Source of the DNA: Salipiger sp. IMCC34102
GTDB taxonomy: Bacteria; Pseudomonadota; Alphaproteobacteria; Rhodobacterales; Rhodobacteraceae
Reading direction: 5' to 3'
NCBI RefSeq assembly: GCF_004145405.1
Contig: NZ_SELQ01000001.1
Coordinates: 310,001 to 374,000, forward strand
DNA: 64,000 nucleotides
A program made the position numbers and the translations under genes. Below the pieces are notes generated by a model that was given only the letters and a program-made list of their open reading frames with translations, did not search any database and was not told where the DNA came from. Below, piece by piece: positions 14,817 to 22,912 of the stretch. The first letter of the stretch is position 1. Each line of letters begins with the position of its first letter.

Positions 14817-15499
14817 GCGGCGGCAACACATCCTCGGCTGTCATGCAGCGCCGCAACCCGGCGCTCGACAAGTTCGACGACTTCCCCACGCCCATGTGGG
14901 CTACTCGTGCTGTCCTCGAATGGCTGGCGCGCGCTGGGCACGATCTGAGCGGCGCGGTGGTACGTGAGCCCTGCGCGAACCGCGGCTACATGGCGGTGCC
15001 CTTGGCGGAGGTCTGCGCCGCGGTCGAGGCCTCGGACGTCCTCGACTACGGCGTCGGCTACCCGGTGAGGGATTATCTGTTCGGGGAGGTCCCGGAGGTC
15101 GTGGATTGGACCTTCATGAATCCGCCCTTCGTGCTGGCGCAGCAGTTCATCGAGCGCGCTCTGATGTCCTCGCGCGGCGTCGCTGTCTTCTGCCGTTCCG
15201 CGTTCGTCGAAGGGGCCCAGCGCCACGCCGAGCTGTTCTCGGTCTATCCGCCGGCGCACATCCTGCAGTTCACCGAGCGCGTCGTGCTGCACAAGTCGGC
15301 GATGCGCCGCGCGGGCGACAAGTGGTTCGACCCGGACGCTGACGACGGCGCTGGGCGCTGGAAGTCTGCCTCGAGCGCGACCGCCTACTGCTGGATGATC
15401 TGGCTGCCCGGCACCGAGGTGACCACCTTCGACTGGATCGCGCCCTGCCGGCTGCGCCTCGAGCGGCCCGGCGACTACGAGGTGCGCGGCAATGTCTGA
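14813..15499 (+). CDS. phage DNA methyltransferase-like protein (NPPF)
   Basis: A 228-residue SAM-dependent methyltransferase-like protein. DKFDDFPTPMWATRAVLEWL at the start and VREPCANRGYMAVPLAE (the SAM-binding motif I position) are followed by the catalytic DWTFMNPPF. The C-terminal part, with conserved Trp residues, matches the type of small phage adenine methyltransferase that starts with an F-x-T-P signature. Its ATG overlaps the stop of the DUF1064 gene. It is the second of three methyltransferase genes in this prophage. Confidence 0.7.
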   Translation: MSGGNTSSAVMQRRNPALDKFDDFPTPMWATRAVLEWLARAGHDLSGAVVREPCANRGYMAVPLAEVCAAVEASDVLDYGVGYPVRDYLFGEVPEVVDWTFMNPPFVLAQQFIERALMSSRGVAVFCRSAFVEGAQRHAELFSVYPPAHILQFTERVVLHKSAMRRAGDKWFDPDADDGAGRWKSASSATAYCWMIWLPGTEVTTFDWIAPCRLRLERPGDYEVRGNV

Positions 15500-15893
15500 C
15501 GACTACACGGATCTGCCGCAGTCGGTCCGCGAGATTGCGGAGGTGATCGGTCGTAAGCTCGCGCTGGACCTCATCGCTGCCTTGCCGCAGTCAGGCAGCC
15601 GGCCCTGGCGTCGGATGCTCTACGTGCCGAAGAACCTGCCCGTCGATCACTGGCTGGTGCGCAAGCTGGGCTGGCACATGGCCCAGAAGCTCAGCCGCGC
15701 CTTCGCGGGGATGATCCTGCAGCCCGCCAACTGCCGCTCTATCGAGCGCGAGTTTTTCCGCAATCGCGCCATCCCCGAGCTGGTCGAGGATGGCATCCCT
15801 GTTGAGGAGGTTGCCGAGCTCACGCGGCTCTCGGCCTATCGCGTCCGCGAGCTCCTTTCCCTGGCCGCATCTGAGGAAGGTTCTGGCGCATGA
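15492..15893 (+). CDS. Mor-family transcriptional activator
   Basis: A 133-residue protein with the Mor (Mu middle-operon regulator) pattern: LPQSVREIAEVIGRKLALDL at the N-terminus, MLYVPKNLPVDHWL in the middle, and a C-terminal HTH (GIPVEEVAELTRLSAYRVRE). In Mu-like and many other phages such proteins bind as dimers and activate the next transcription phase. It lies at the end of the early run and directly before the lysis and packaging genes, so it is the best candidate for the late-gene activator. Confidence 0.75.
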   Translation: MSDDYTDLPQSVREIAEVIGRKLALDLIAALPQSGSRPWRRMLYVPKNLPVDHWLVRKLGWHMAQKLSRAFAGMILQPANCRSIEREFFRNRAIPELVEDGIPVEEVAELTRLSAYRVRELLSLAASEEGSGA

Positions 15894-16234
15894 AGCTGGG
15901 CGAAAAATATCTGATCACGACGGACAGCTGGTTCATCACGCCGAGCGGCGAGAGCTTTCTATCCGTTTTCGGAACGGTGCATGGCGTCGTCGATTCGACC
16001 GAGGTGTTGGGGATCCGCACGAACGCCAAATCGACCAACTGGTATGTCGTCATCGGGGACTTGATCGTGGCGGGATGCCAGATCCACTACGCGGTCCGTT
16101 GCGAGAGTTTCGACACCAAGCCGCACCAATACGATCTCGAGCATGATGGCCAGCTCAAGCCGGTCACCGCCTCGTTTTCTCGCATCTACGACGCGGATGC
16201 ATCCGGGCTCTCCGCCCTTTCTCTCACCCCCTGA
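15890..16234 (+). CDS. hypothetical phage protein
   Basis: A 114-residue, mainly beta protein starting MKLGEKYLITTDSWFITPSG, coupled to the Mor-like gene by ATGA overlap. No recognised domain. Its codon use is less GC-rich at third positions than the packaging genes. Confidence 0.6.
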   Translation: MKLGEKYLITTDSWFITPSGESFLSVFGTVHGVVDSTEVLGIRTNAKSTNWYVVIGDLIVAGCQIHYAVRCESFDTKPHQYDLEHDGQLKPVTASFSRIYDADASGLSALSLTP

Positions 16235-16246
16235 AAGGCTCTTTTC

Positions 16247-17119
16247 ATGTCGCATTCCCCCATCCTGACCGTGTCGCAGATCGCGCTGATGTGCGGCTCT
16301 GCCCAGACGAACCGCTTCACCGCCAACGCGGCCGCGCTCATCGCCGGTCTCGAAGCCCGGGCTGTCGGCGCGAAGCTGAACGAGGCGCAGAACCTCGCGC
16401 AGTTCCTTGCCCAGGTCGCGCATGAGTCCGGGCGCTTCTACTACGACGAGGAGGTCTGGGGACCGACGGTCGCACAGCGCCGCTACGACATCCGGACGGA
16501 CCTGGGCAACACGGCGGCGCGCGATGGCGACGGCGAGAAGTTCAAGGGTCGCGCGTCGATCATGGTCACCGGCGGGACCAACTACCGGCTCTTTCGGGAT
16601 TGGTGTCGTGCGCTGTTTCCGCATCTGGCCGTGCCTGGCTTGCGTCAGGCCGTGCCTGACTTCGTGGCCGAGCCCGAGCGCATCCTCGAGGATCCGTGGG
16701 AGGGTCTTGCGCCCATCTGGTTCTGGGAAACCAACGACCTCGATCGCTATGCGCGCACGGGCAACATCGAGATGGTCACGAAGACCGTGAACGGCGGGCT
16801 GAATGGCTATGCGGACCGGCTCGCACTCTATCCGCGCTGCGCTTTGGTCCTGCTGGATTACAAGCCCGACGCGGTCCGGGCATTCCAGCGGGAACACGGT
16901 CTGGCTGCCGATGGCATCCCTGGGCCGCGCACTCGCTCAGCGCTCCACGATGCTCTGCTCGAGCTGCCGCACTGGTTTCCTTCTGAGACAGGGGCCGAAG
17001 TAGTGCATGGCGACGCTCCCGTGATCACGGACGGCGCTCTGCACGTCCTGAGCGCGCCAGAGGCGCTCGAAGAGGTGCGCGGTATCCTGGCCTCCTACGA
17101 CCTGTCCCAAGCATCCTGA
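16247..17119 (+). CDS. endolysin: glycoside hydrolase family 19 with C-terminal peptidoglycan-binding domain
   Basis: A 290-residue lytic enzyme that cleaves peptidoglycan glycan strands at the end of infection. Residues about 40-200 are a GH19 (chitinase/lysozyme-like) domain: AQFLAQVAHESGRFYYDEE holds the catalytic Glu60, and FKGRASIMVTGGTNY is the second signature. At about 203-225 a PG_binding_1 repeat follows (AVRAFQREHGLAADGIPGPR). No signal peptide is present, so export depends on the adjacent holin. The start is preceded by AAAGG. Confidence 0.9.
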   Translation: MSHSPILTVSQIALMCGSAQTNRFTANAAALIAGLEARAVGAKLNEAQNLAQFLAQVAHESGRFYYDEEVWGPTVAQRRYDIRTDLGNTAARDGDGEKFKGRASIMVTGGTNYRLFRDWCRALFPHLAVPGLRQAVPDFVAEPERILEDPWEGLAPIWFWETNDLDRYARTGNIEMVTKTVNGGLNGYADRLALYPRCALVLLDYKPDAVRAFQREHGLAADGIPGPRTRSALHDALLELPHWFPSETGAEVVHGDAPVITDGALHVLSAPEALEEVRGILASYDLSQAS

Positions 17120-17130
17120 AGGAGCCTCCC

Positions 17131-17355
17131 ATGGAGCAACAAAAGTCCCCTCTCAAATCCCTCACCGTCGGCGGTGGCCTTGCGGCCGTCATCGTCGGTG
17201 CCGGTCAGCTGGTCGGCGTGGCGGTGACGCCGGCCGAGATCAACGAGCTGTTCGCCGCAGGCGTGTCGATCGTGACGATCGTGTCCGGTGTTGTCGCGAT
17301 CGTCGGCCGCATCCGTGCCCGGTCCACGATCCGGCTGCCGTGGTCGGGGCGCTGA
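17131..17355 (+). CDS. holin-like membrane protein
   Basis: A 74-residue protein with two hydrophobic segments (LTVGGGLAAVIVGAGQLVGV and IVTIVSGVVAIVGRI) separated by a short acidic turn, and a positively charged C-terminus. Size, topology and position eleven bases after the endolysin fit a class II-type holin that permeabilises the inner membrane. A GGAG ribosome binding site precedes the ATG. Confidence 0.75.
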   Translation: MEQQKSPLKSLTVGGGLAAVIVGAGQLVGVAVTPAEINELFAAGVSIVTIVSGVVAIVGRIRARSTIRLPWSGR

Positions 17356-17798
17356 TCCTGACGGCGCAAGCCTGATGGGACGCGCGGTCCCTGTCCTCCC
17401 CACTGCGGGGGCCGCGCTCACGGCATGCGCGGCGAGCATCTCCTCCCGCTCGCTGCGCATGTCACTTTTCACGGGTCCTTCCCCGGGGGGGATCGCATGC
17501 GGGTGTGTTATGTCGCAAAAAAACACTTTTGAGTGCCGAAAAAATCGCGTTTCGTTTCGGTTTGGAAAACGGGCGCTCCGGATCCTCGTCCCTGTCGCCG
17601 CCCTTGCTGGGTGGCGTTTGCGCCGCGAATTCGGGGCCTATCGCTACTTTGAAAACGTCGTTTCTGGGGACCGCAAAGCGAAATGGGTCTCCGGTTGGTC
17701 GGGCGTTGACACCGAATGGCTGCGGTCCTCGCGCAGCGGCCGATCGTGGTTCGTTGGCCCGTTTGGATTGCGGCATGATCTACTTGCAAGGGCCTCGT
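17356..17798. other. 443-base stretch without a confident gene
   Basis: A frame at 17375-17806 would start MGRAVPVLPTAGAALTACAA and contains an L-T-A-C lipobox-like motif, so a spanin-type lipoprotein (Rz1-like) beginning here is possible. The rest of that frame is Arg/Trp-rich and does not look like a protein family I know. The centre (about 17505-17570) is unusually A/T-rich for the prophage, with A7 and A6 runs, and could hold a late promoter. I see no clear terminator. Confidence 0.35.
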
Positions 17799-19190
17799 AT
17801 GACTGACGTCGCTCTGCCGTCTCAACTCGAAATGATCGCGCCGTCGGAGCTGGTCGCCTTCGAGCGCAACTCGCGGACGCACTCGGATGAGCAGGTCCTG
17901 CAGATCGCCGCGTCCATTCAGGAGTTCGGGTTCACCAACCCGGTGCTGATTTCCGACGTTGGCGAGATCATCGCCGGCCACGGTCGTGTCCTCGCGGCCG
18001 AGCGGATCGGTCTGGCCGAGGTGCCTTGTCTGCGCCTGGCGCATCTGTCCGAGGAGCAGCGCCGGGCCTACGTGATCGCCGACAACAAGCTGGCCGAAAA
18101 TGCCGGGTGGGATCGCGAGCTGCTCGCGCTCGAGCTGGGCGAGCTGCGCGACCTGGGGTTCGGCATCGACGTGATCGGCTTCTCGCAGTCGGAGCTGGAC
18201 CTGTTGTTCCTCGATGGCGACGACATCGACGAAGAGGGCCAGACCGACGATGACGCGGTGCCCGATGCCGGTGACGGCTACGTCTCGGCCGAGGGCGATG
18301 TCTGGGTTCTGGGCGATCACCTCGTGATGTGCGGGGACTCGACGTCCGAGGCGCATTTCGCCGAGCTGATGGGGGGCGAGCTGGCCGATATGTGCTGGAC
18401 CGATCCGCCCTATAACGTCAACTACGAGGGCTCGGCCGGGAAGATCAAGAACGACCACATGGCCGGCGATGCGTTCCGTCAGTTCCTGCTCGACTGCTTC
18501 GGCCTGGTCGCCTCGTTCATCGCCGATGGCGGCAGCTGCTACGTGGCGCATGCCGACACCGAGGGCCGATCTTTTCGGGCCGCGTTCCAGGACAGCGGGT
18601 TCAAGACGTCCGGGTGCCTGGTCTGGATCAAGCCGTCGCTGGTGCTGGGCCGGTCCGACTACCAGTGGCAGCACGAGCCGATCCTTTACGGCTGGAAGGA
18701 GGGCGCGGCGCATCGCTGGTTCGGGGGCCGAAAGCAGACGACGGTCCTCAACTTCGAGCAGCCGCCGTTCGTGGTGACGGCCGATGGTGCTGTCGAGATC
18801 GACGTGGGCGAGACCACGCTCCGGATCTCGGGGGCTGATCTGAAGGTGGAGGAGCTGGTCGGTTCGGTCATCCGCCACGACAAGCCGCGCAAGAACGGCG
18901 ACCATCCGACGATGAAGCCGGTCGGGCTGATCCTGCGCATGCTGAAGAACAGCAGCGCGCGGGGCGACATCGTCCTCGATCCCTTCGGGGGCTCGGGCTC
19001 CACGTTGATCGCGGCGCAGAAGTGCGGGCGCCGGGCGCGGCTCATGGAGCTGGATCCGCGCTTCGCCGACGTGATCGTGCGGCGGTGGCAGGAGTGGACC
19101 GGGCTGAAGGCGCATCTGCGGAGCACGGGCGAAGGGTTCGACGAGCTGTCGGCAAGCCGGGGGCAGCGGCTGGCGGTGGCCGATGGCTAA
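17799..19190 (+). CDS. ParB-nuclease-domain / DNA adenine methyltransferase fusion
   Basis: A 463-residue two-domain protein. Residues about 1-110 are a ParB/Srx-type domain (VAFERNSRTHSDEQVLQIAA, then ISDVGEIIAGHGRVLAAERI, matching the GxGHxR box). The C-terminal two-thirds is a beta-class methyltransferase with the catalytic motif DPPYNVNYEG first and the SAM motif DPFGGSGSTL last. Such proteins are common next to terminase genes in phages. I chose the ATG at 17799 because AAGGG lies six bases upstream and MTDVALPSQ fits; an in-frame ATG at 17775 is an alternative. Confidence 0.9.
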   Translation: MTDVALPSQLEMIAPSELVAFERNSRTHSDEQVLQIAASIQEFGFTNPVLISDVGEIIAGHGRVLAAERIGLAEVPCLRLAHLSEEQRRAYVIADNKLAENAGWDRELLALELGELRDLGFGIDVIGFSQSELDLLFLDGDDIDEEGQTDDDAVPDAGDGYVSAEGDVWVLGDHLVMCGDSTSEAHFAELMGGELADMCWTDPPYNVNYEGSAGKIKNDHMAGDAFRQFLLDCFGLVASFIADGGSCYVAHADTEGRSFRAAFQDSGFKTSGCLVWIKPSLVLGRSDYQWQHEPILYGWKEGAAHRWFGGRKQTTVLNFEQPPFVVTADGAVEIDVGETTLRISGADLKVEELVGSVIRHDKPRKNGDHPTMKPVGLILRMLKNSSARGDIVLDPFGGSGSTLIAAQKCGRRARLMELDPRFADVIVRRWQEWTGLKAHLRSTGEGFDELSASRGQRLAVADG

Positions 19191-19950
19191 GGGCACCGCG
19201 CTGCGCGTCGCCTCTCGGAAGGTCCGCATGGTCGCTCATCGGACCGGGTCCGCGGCCGATACGATCGGGGAGCTCGCGCCTGGCGTTGCGGTCTCCGGGC
19301 TGACGGCCGGTCAGTTCTCGGCGATCGACGCGATGGAGCACATGGTCAACTGTCTGGGCCCGGCCGACGTGTCGATCTCCGCCTGGACGACGGGACTTTA
19401 CGATGTGAAGCGCGCGGCCGAAATGCGCGCGAACGAGCAGCTGCGCAGCCTGCGGTTCATCCTCGATCGCGGCACCTTCGAGAAGAGCCCGAAGTTCGCG
19501 GGTCCGCTGATCCAGGCGGTCGGCCTCGAGGCGTTCCGGTGCGTGTCCGTTCATGCCAAGGTGGTGATCGTCGAGGGCGCGCGCGGTCGGGCCGTCATGC
19601 GGTCCTCGATGAACCTCAACAAGAACCTGCGGACTGAGCAGTTCGACATCGACGTCTGCGATCAGTTTGCTGATTTCTACCTGCGCTGGTTCGACGGGCT
19701 CTGGGAGGAGGCGGGGCGATCGCAGGACAACGTCGCCATCATGAAGGCGGTTTACGATCGGTTCGTGGAAGAAGCGCCAGAGCCGGATCCGGTTGACGAT
19801 CCGTTCTCAGCGGGTGAAGCCGTCCCGCTCCGGGACCCCTCTCGCTCCGGGACCCGTCCCGCTCCGGGACCCGTCCCGCCCCGGGACCCCTCTCTGGATG
19901 TCGATGATGATCTTGCCGGCCTCTCCCTCGGTGGCGGCTTCGATGCCTGA
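19183..19950 (+). CDS. phospholipase D-like (single HKD motif) phage protein
   Basis: A 255-residue protein. VSVHAKVVIVEG then RAVMRSSMNLNKNLRTEQFD matches one HxKx(n)SxxN phosphodiesterase motif of the PLD/nuclease superfamily. Active enzymes need two such motifs, so a dimer would be required. It lies between the methyltransferase and the small terminase gene, a place where PLD-like proteins occur in related prophages. The region encoding residues about 215-238 is a 17-nt tandem repeat, so the C-terminus is Pro/Arg-rich and probably variable. It overlaps the preceding gene by eight bases. Confidence 0.65.
   Translation: MAKGTALRVASRKVRMVAHRTGSAADTIGELAPGVAVSGLTAGQFSAIDAMEHMVNCLGPADVSISAWTTGLYDVKRAAEMRANEQLRSLRFILDRGTFEKSPKFAGPLIQAVGLEAFRCVSVHAKVVIVEGARGRAVMRSSMNLNKNLRTEQFDIDVCDQFADFYLRWFDGLWEEAGRSQDNVAIMKAVYDRFVEEAPEPDPVDDPFSAGEAVPLRDPSRSGTRPAPGPVPPRDPSLDVDDDLAGLSLGGGFDA
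19827..19894 (+). repeat. four tandem 17-nt units in the PLD-like gene
   Basis: Units at 19827-19843, 19844-19860, 19861-19877 and 19878-19894, consensus GCTCCGGGACCCGTCCC with one to three changes each. Seventeen is not a multiple of three, so each unit is read in a different frame. Inverted pairs such as GTCCCG-CTC-CGGGAC recur at the unit junctions. Confidence 0.9.
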
Positions 19951-20465
19951 TGGCGGGATCGGGCCCTACCACCTATCCGGTCGCCACCATCGCGAAGCTG
20001 TTGCGCCTCACCGAGCGTCGCGTCCAGCAGCTCTCGAAGGAGGGCGTGATCCCAAAGGCGGAGCGCGGCCGGTATGATCTCGTCACGGCGGTGCAGGGCT
20101 ACATCGGCTATCTGCAGGAGCGCGCGGCTGGTGCCGGTGATGGTGATAACGCAATCAACTACGCGGCCGAGAAGGCGCGGCGCATGCGGGCCGAAGCTGA
20201 TCTGAAGGAGATGGCGGTCCTGCAGCTGCGCGGGACGCTGATCGATGCGGAGGAGGCGGGGGCGGTCGCGGCTCTGCTCATGTCCGAGCTGAAGGCGAAG
20301 CTGTTGAACAACGCGCCGGTTCGGATCGCGGCCGCGGCGAAGAGCAGCCGGTCCGAGGCAGCTCTGAAGAAGATCATCAAGGCGGAGCTCTCCGACATCA
20401 TGGCCGGTCTCTCGAGCACGGACCTGGTGGCGCTCATGGGGGAGCCCGTCGAAGATGGAGTATAG
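19950..20465 (+). CDS. terminase small subunit (Nu1-like)
   Basis: A 171-residue DNA-recognition subunit of the packaging enzyme. The N-terminus has a MerR-like winged helix (TIAKLLRLTERRVQQLSKEG), which in lambda Nu1 binds the cos region. The rest is helical with many Ala/Lys residues (KARRMRAEADLKEMAVLQLR) for contact with the large subunit. The ATG overlaps the stop of the PLD-like gene and its end overlaps the large-subunit start. Confidence 0.85.
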   Translation: MAGSGPTTYPVATIAKLLRLTERRVQQLSKEGVIPKAERGRYDLVTAVQGYIGYLQERAAGAGDGDNAINYAAEKARRMRAEADLKEMAVLQLRGTLIDAEEAGAVAALLMSELKAKLLNNAPVRIAAAAKSSRSEAALKKIIKAELSDIMAGLSSTDLVALMGEPVEDGV

Positions 20466-22362
20466 CCCGGCTGCGCATCGGATGATGGCCTCGGCGCTGG
20501 CTGCGCTGCAGCCTCCGCCCGACCTTCGGCCGTCGGAGTGGGCGGAAAAGTCGGTCTACATCCCGGTCGGCAACGCGATTCCCGGTCTGATCCGGTTCGA
20601 CAATGCGCCTTACCAGCGCGAGCCGCTCGACATGACGGTCGATCCGTCCTGCACCCGGATCTCGCTCAAATGGGCGGCACAGGTCGGCAAGACGCAGGTC
20701 GCGCTTTGCGCGCAGTCCTACCGCATCGCGATGGACCCGACCTCGCAGATGATGATGCAGCCCTCGGAGGGCGATCTGCAGACCTGGCTGCAGACCAAGT
20801 TCAACCCGCTCGTGGAAGCCAACCCGGAGCTCGAGGAACGGCTTGCGGTCGCTCGGTCTCGGAAGGGCGTGAACAACAGCCGGATGAAGTCCTACCCGGG
20901 CGGTTTCATCATGTTCGCCTGGTCGGGATCTCCGAAGACCCAGCGGGGCCGGTCGGCGCCCTTCATCGTCGCGGACGAGACGGACGGTTACGACCGCACG
21001 GCCGAGGGGCATCCGGTGTCGCTGATCTGGCAGCGGGCCGCGACCTTCGGGGATCTGCGCAAGCTGCTCGAGATCTCGACGCCCACGGTCCGGGGCCTGT
21101 CTTGGATCGATGATGCCTACGAGCAGGGCGACCAGCGGCAGTTCCACGTCGGCTGCCCGCATTGCGGCGAGGGCCAGGTGCTGCAGTGGGCGAACGTGAA
21201 ATGGGACAAGGACGCGGACGGCAATCACCTGCCGGCGACCGCCTACTACCAGTGCGCGGCGAACGGCTGTGTCTGGTCGGACTCGGACCGCATCCAGGCG
21301 ATCCGGGACGCCGAGCGGCTCGGCTTCGGCTGGAAGGCGCAGAAGCCGTTTCTTGGCCACGCCAGCTATCACCTCTCGGAGCTCTACTCGTGCTTCCGAC
21401 GGCTGGGCGATGTCGTGCAGTCCTTCCTCGAGAAGAAGGCCAGCGACGATCTGCAGACCTTCGTGAACGTCTCGCTCGCCGAATGCTGGGAGGAGGAGGC
21501 GGAGCGGGTCGCGGCCGACGACGTGATGGCCCGGGTCGAGGATTGGGGGCAGAAGGTCCCGGCCGGCGTCGCCTGCATCACCGCCGGCGTCGACATGCAG
21601 GAGGACCGCCTCGAGCTCGAGCTCGTTGGCTGGGGGCTGGGCGAGGAAAGCTGGTCGCTCGACTACCAGGTGTTCTGGGGTGATCCGATGAAGGACGAGG
21701 TCTGGGATCTGGTCTTCGACTACCTGGGCCAGACCTGGGAGACGGAGACCGGCGCGACCTTGCGCTGCTCGGCCGGCGGCTTCGACACGGGCGGCTCCGG
21801 TGGTCTGACGCAGGCGGCGTATGAGCAGCTGCGCGGCAAGCAGCGGCGCGGGCTCTACGCGCTGAAAGGCGGTGGCACCTGGAACAAGCCGGTGGTGTCG
21901 GCGCCTTCGAAGGCGCGCAGCGGTCGGCGCTCGCGGCCCGTCATGCTGTTCTCGGTCGGGGTGAACGACGCGAAGCTGGTGGTCATGCGCCGGGTGAACC
22001 TCGAGACGCCCGGCCCGGGCTACTGTCACTTCCCGGCCGATCGGGATCCGGAGTTCTTCCTGCAGCTCACGGCCGAGCAGCTGGTGACCAAGCACCGGCG
22101 CGGCTTCCCGGTGCGCGCCTGGCACAAGACGCGGGAGCGCAACGAGGCGCTCGACTGCCGGGTCTACGCCTATGCGGCGCTGAAGATCGCGAACCCGAAC
22201 CTGGTGCATCGCCTGGCGCGGCTTGGACCGAAGGACGCGGACGAGGCGCCGGCTCCGGTCACCGACGACGAGCCGCCGGGGAACCCGCCAGAGGGAAAGA
22301 AGCGCTCGAAGCGGAATGTTGCGGCTCAAAGGCGGCGGAGGCGGCGCGCGCCTGGTCTCTGA
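20455..22362 (+). CDS. terminase large subunit (GpA family)
   Basis: A 635-residue packaging ATPase and nuclease. A Walker A-like motif AAQVGKT is at residues 74-80 and the Walker B FIVADETD near 170. A zinc-binding pair (CPHCGEG and CAANGC) lies near 232-270. The C-terminal half holds the nuclease domain (ITAGVDMQEDRLELELVGWG). The last 40 residues are basic. Length and motif order are normal for lambda GpA-type terminases. The 17-bp phage repeat lies at codons encoding GNPPE near the C-terminus. Confidence 0.95.
   Translation: MEYSPAAHRMMASALAALQPPPDLRPSEWAEKSVYIPVGNAIPGLIRFDNAPYQREPLDMTVDPSCTRISLKWAAQVGKTQVALCAQSYRIAMDPTSQMMMQPSEGDLQTWLQTKFNPLVEANPELEERLAVARSRKGVNNSRMKSYPGGFIMFAWSGSPKTQRGRSAPFIVADETDGYDRTAEGHPVSLIWQRAATFGDLRKLLEISTPTVRGLSWIDDAYEQGDQRQFHVGCPHCGEGQVLQWANVKWDKDADGNHLPATAYYQCAANGCVWSDSDRIQAIRDAERLGFGWKAQKPFLGHASYHLSELYSCFRRLGDVVQSFLEKKASDDLQTFVNVSLAECWEEEAERVAADDVMARVEDWGQKVPAGVACITAGVDMQEDRLELELVGWGLGEESWSLDYQVFWGDPMKDEVWDLVFDYLGQTWETETGATLRCSAGGFDTGGSGGLTQAAYEQLRGKQRRGLYALKGGGTWNKPVVSAPSKARSGRRSRPVMLFSVGVNDAKLVVMRRVNLETPGPGYCHFPADRDPEFFLQLTAEQLVTKHRRGFPVRAWHKTRERNEALDCRVYAYAALKIANPNLVHRLARLGPKDADEAPAPVTDDEPPGNPPEGKKRSKRNVAAQRRRRRRAPGL
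22278..22294 (+). repeat. 17-bp phage repeat, copy 1
   Basis: GGGGAACCCGCCAGAGG inside the 3' end of the terminase gene, 21 bases before the start of the next gene. Identical to copies at 25096, 28915 and 32687. Confidence 0.9.
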
Positions 22363-22912
22363 CGCGGAGTATGGTTTGCGGCACATCCCCACATCGATCA
22401 AGGCGGGCCTGACGTTCGCGCTCGATCTCGACCTCGTCGACTATCCCGCGCCCGAATGGGCCGCGGTGGTGATCCTGTCCGGGCCCGAGAAGATCGAGCT
22501 CCAGTCCTCGCCGTTCGGCGATCTGCATCGCTTCGCCGAGCCGCCAGCGGTCACGGCGGATTGGGCGCCGGGTCTCTACGCGTTCACGCTCCGGGTGCTC
22601 TCGAACGGCGACGTGCTCGAGATCGAGGCGGGGCAGCTCAAGGTCTCGCAGGATCTGGCGTCGGTCGATGGCGCGCTCGATCCGCGCTCGCATGCGCAGC
22701 GCATGCTGGATGCCATCGAGGCGGTCCTCGAGCGCCGGGCAACGCTCGACCAGGAATCCTACACCATCGGCGGGCGGTCCTTGGTCCGGACGCCGATCGG
22801 GGAGCTGAAAAGCCTGCGCGAGTCCTATCGGCGCGAGGTCCAGAAGCTGTCCGGTGACGGCAAGGCCCGGCGGCTGCTGGGCCGGCGCGTGTCGGTGAGG
22901 TTCGGTCGCTGA
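22316..22912 (+). CDS. head completion / gpW-like connector protein
   Basis: A 198-residue protein starting MLRLKGGGGGARLVSDAEYG and overlapping the terminase gene by 47 bases. The C-terminal part (about residues 118-180: AHAQRMLDAIEAVLERRATL, then SYTIGGRSLVRTPIGELKSL and RESYRREVQ) resembles the helical gpW-type adaptor that sits between terminase and portal genes in lambda-like phages. The N-terminal 100 residues are beta-rich and not recognised. An earlier start in the same frame seems unlikely because it lies in terminase-coding DNA. Confidence 0.65.
   Translation: MLRLKGGGGGARLVSDAEYGLRHIPTSIKAGLTFALDLDLVDYPAPEWAAVVILSGPEKIELQSSPFGDLHRFAEPPAVTADWAPGLYAFTLRVLSNGDVLEIEAGQLKVSQDLASVDGALDPRSHAQRMLDAIEAVLERRATLDQESYTIGGRSLVRTPIGELKSLRESYRREVQKLSGDGKARRLLGRRVSVRFGR

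Noticed and set aside
18469-19126. Other frames inside the ParB-methyltransferase gene on either strand
   Set aside because: They are Arg/Pro/Ser-rich shadows of a gene with clear catalytic motifs.
19827-19894. CRISPR or regulatory iterons outside a gene
   Set aside because: Units are tandem without spacers and lie inside an open coding frame.
20434-22401. Long open frame (655 codons) antisense to the large terminase gene
   Set aside because: High third-position GC keeps the opposite frame open. The sense frame has clear terminase motifs and the antisense product is Arg/His/Leu-rich with no recognisable domain.
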